DNA from: Pseudomonadota bacterium
GTDB taxonomy: Bacteria; Pseudomonadota; Gammaproteobacteria; Burkholderiales; Burkholderiaceae_C
Assembly: GCA_023390985.1 (NCBI GenBank)
Contig: JAEWBU010000077.1
Coordinates: forward strand, 1-5,429
Reading direction: 5' to 3'
DNA: 5,429 nucleotides
Positions 5,038 to 5,429 of this stretch are shown in pieces. A program made the translations under genes and the position numbers. The notes beneath the pieces were generated by a model that saw only the letters and a program-made list of their open reading frames with translations, was not told the origin of the DNA and ran no database searches. Numbering within the stretch: position 1 is the stretch's first letter; each line of letters opens with the position of its first letter.

Positions 5038-5429
5038 GCCGCCTTGCGCGTGCGACCCTCGAACAGCCGCTGCAAGAGGCAGAAGAGCAAGAGCAAAACT
5101 CCGACGACGATCTTCGTCCACCATGAGCTCAGCGTTCCATCGAAGGCGATGAGGGTCTGGATGATGCCCAGTATCAGCACGCCGAACAACGTGCCGGCCA
5201 CGTAGCCCACGCCGCCGGCGAGCAGGGTGCCGCCGATGACCACGGCCGCGATGGCGTCGAGCTCCAGGCCGACGGCGTGCAGGCTGTAGCCCGAGAGCAT
5301 GTAAAAGGTCATGACCACGCCGCCCAGCGCCGCGCACAGGCCGCTCAATAGATAGACGCCGATCTTGGTGCGCGCAACCGACAGCCCCATGAGCCGGGCC
5401 GAGGATTCGCCGCCACCGATGGCATACAC
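5034..5429 (-). CDS. Sugar ABC transporter permease, YjfF-like, partial (N-terminus beyond right edge)
   Basis: Inner-membrane permease subunit (BPD_transp_2 family, as in RbsC, XylH, YtfT and YjfF) of an importer that takes a sugar from a periplasmic binding protein. The last 131 codons are visible, out of about 330 normal for the family. The frame is open at the edge; the first codon seen is an internal GTG (Val). VYAIGGGESSARLMG is the conserved cytoplasmic loop of the family, and hydrophobic segments follow at about 24-45, 58-97 (probably two helices) and 106-124, with a basic tail (RTRKAA). ELDAIAAVVIGGTLLAGGVG and DGTLSSWWTKI closely resemble, from memory, E. coli YjfF of the galactofuranose importer YtfQRT-YjfF; related permeases also carry L-arabinose. 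The stop overlaps the galM start by ATGA, placing both in one operon for aldose uptake. The other transporter genes should lie to the right of the window. Confidence 0.92.
   Translation of the reverse strand: MYAIGGGESSARLMGLSVARTKIGVYLLSGLCAALGGVVMTFYMLSGYSLHAVGLELDAIAAVVIGGTLLAGGVGYVAGTLFGVLILGIIQTLIAFDGTLSSWWTKIVVGVLLLLFCLLQRLFEGRTRKAA

Noticed and set aside
4426..5205. A 259-codon plus-strand open frame opposite galM and the permease end
   Set aside because: It crosses two well-supported genes on the other strand and shows only GC-driven composition.
5125..5337. Upstream extension of the galM frame as an N-terminal domain
   Set aside because: It overlaps the conserved C-terminal membrane segments of the permease in another frame, and the residues (Arg/Gly/His-rich) show no domain. 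Only the ATG at 5124 was kept as a remote alternative start.

Overview
The window is G+C-rich chromosomal DNA that looks like ordinary housekeeping sequence from a Gram-negative proteobacterium, probably a gammaproteobacterium of the Xanthomonadales/Steroidobacteraceae kind. The Gram-negative call rests on a lipid A secondary acyltransferase (LpxL-type) and two exported, presumably periplasmic, proteins. The lineage is an inference from protein style and cannot be proved here. I see no tRNA, rRNA, CRISPR array, transposase, integrase or phage gene.

Layout from left to right. (1) Bases 1-1764, minus strand: two molybdenum cofactor genes, moeA (molybdenum insertion) followed after 3 bases by moaA (GTP 3',8-cyclase). 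moaA runs off the left edge with its N-terminal 186 codons visible. (2) 1812-2198, minus: a small secreted protein of unknown function with a signal peptide and two cysteines, 47 bases upstream of moeA. (3) 2199-2350: a 152-base gap holding a weak promoter candidate, a small GC hairpin and two copies of a GGGGTC-xxA-xCCC motif that resembles REP-type intergenic repeats; the second copy contains the lpxL stop codon. (4) 2351-3256, minus: lpxL. (5) 3278-4021, plus: a secreted NAGPA/DUF2233 phosphodiester glycosidase-like protein, divergent from lpxL with 21 bases between the start codons. (6) 4018-5037, minus: an aldose 1-epimerase (galM), convergent with gene 5; both stop codons lie in one CTAG palindrome. 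(7) 5034-5429, minus: the C-terminal 131 codons of a YjfF-like sugar ABC transporter permease, coupled to galM through an ATGA overlap.

Three functional groups therefore meet here. Permease plus mutarotase form the end of an aldose uptake operon (galactofuranose or a pentose by family resemblance). lpxL and the NAGPA-like gene are a divergent pair with possible envelope roles. moeA-moaA belong to molybdopterin biosynthesis. I found no convincing novel system. The items most worth a second look are the REP-like pair at the end of lpxL, the small secreted protein, the compact junctions (CTAG, ATGA, the 21-base divergent gap), and a possible signal-peptide-bearing alternative start for galM.
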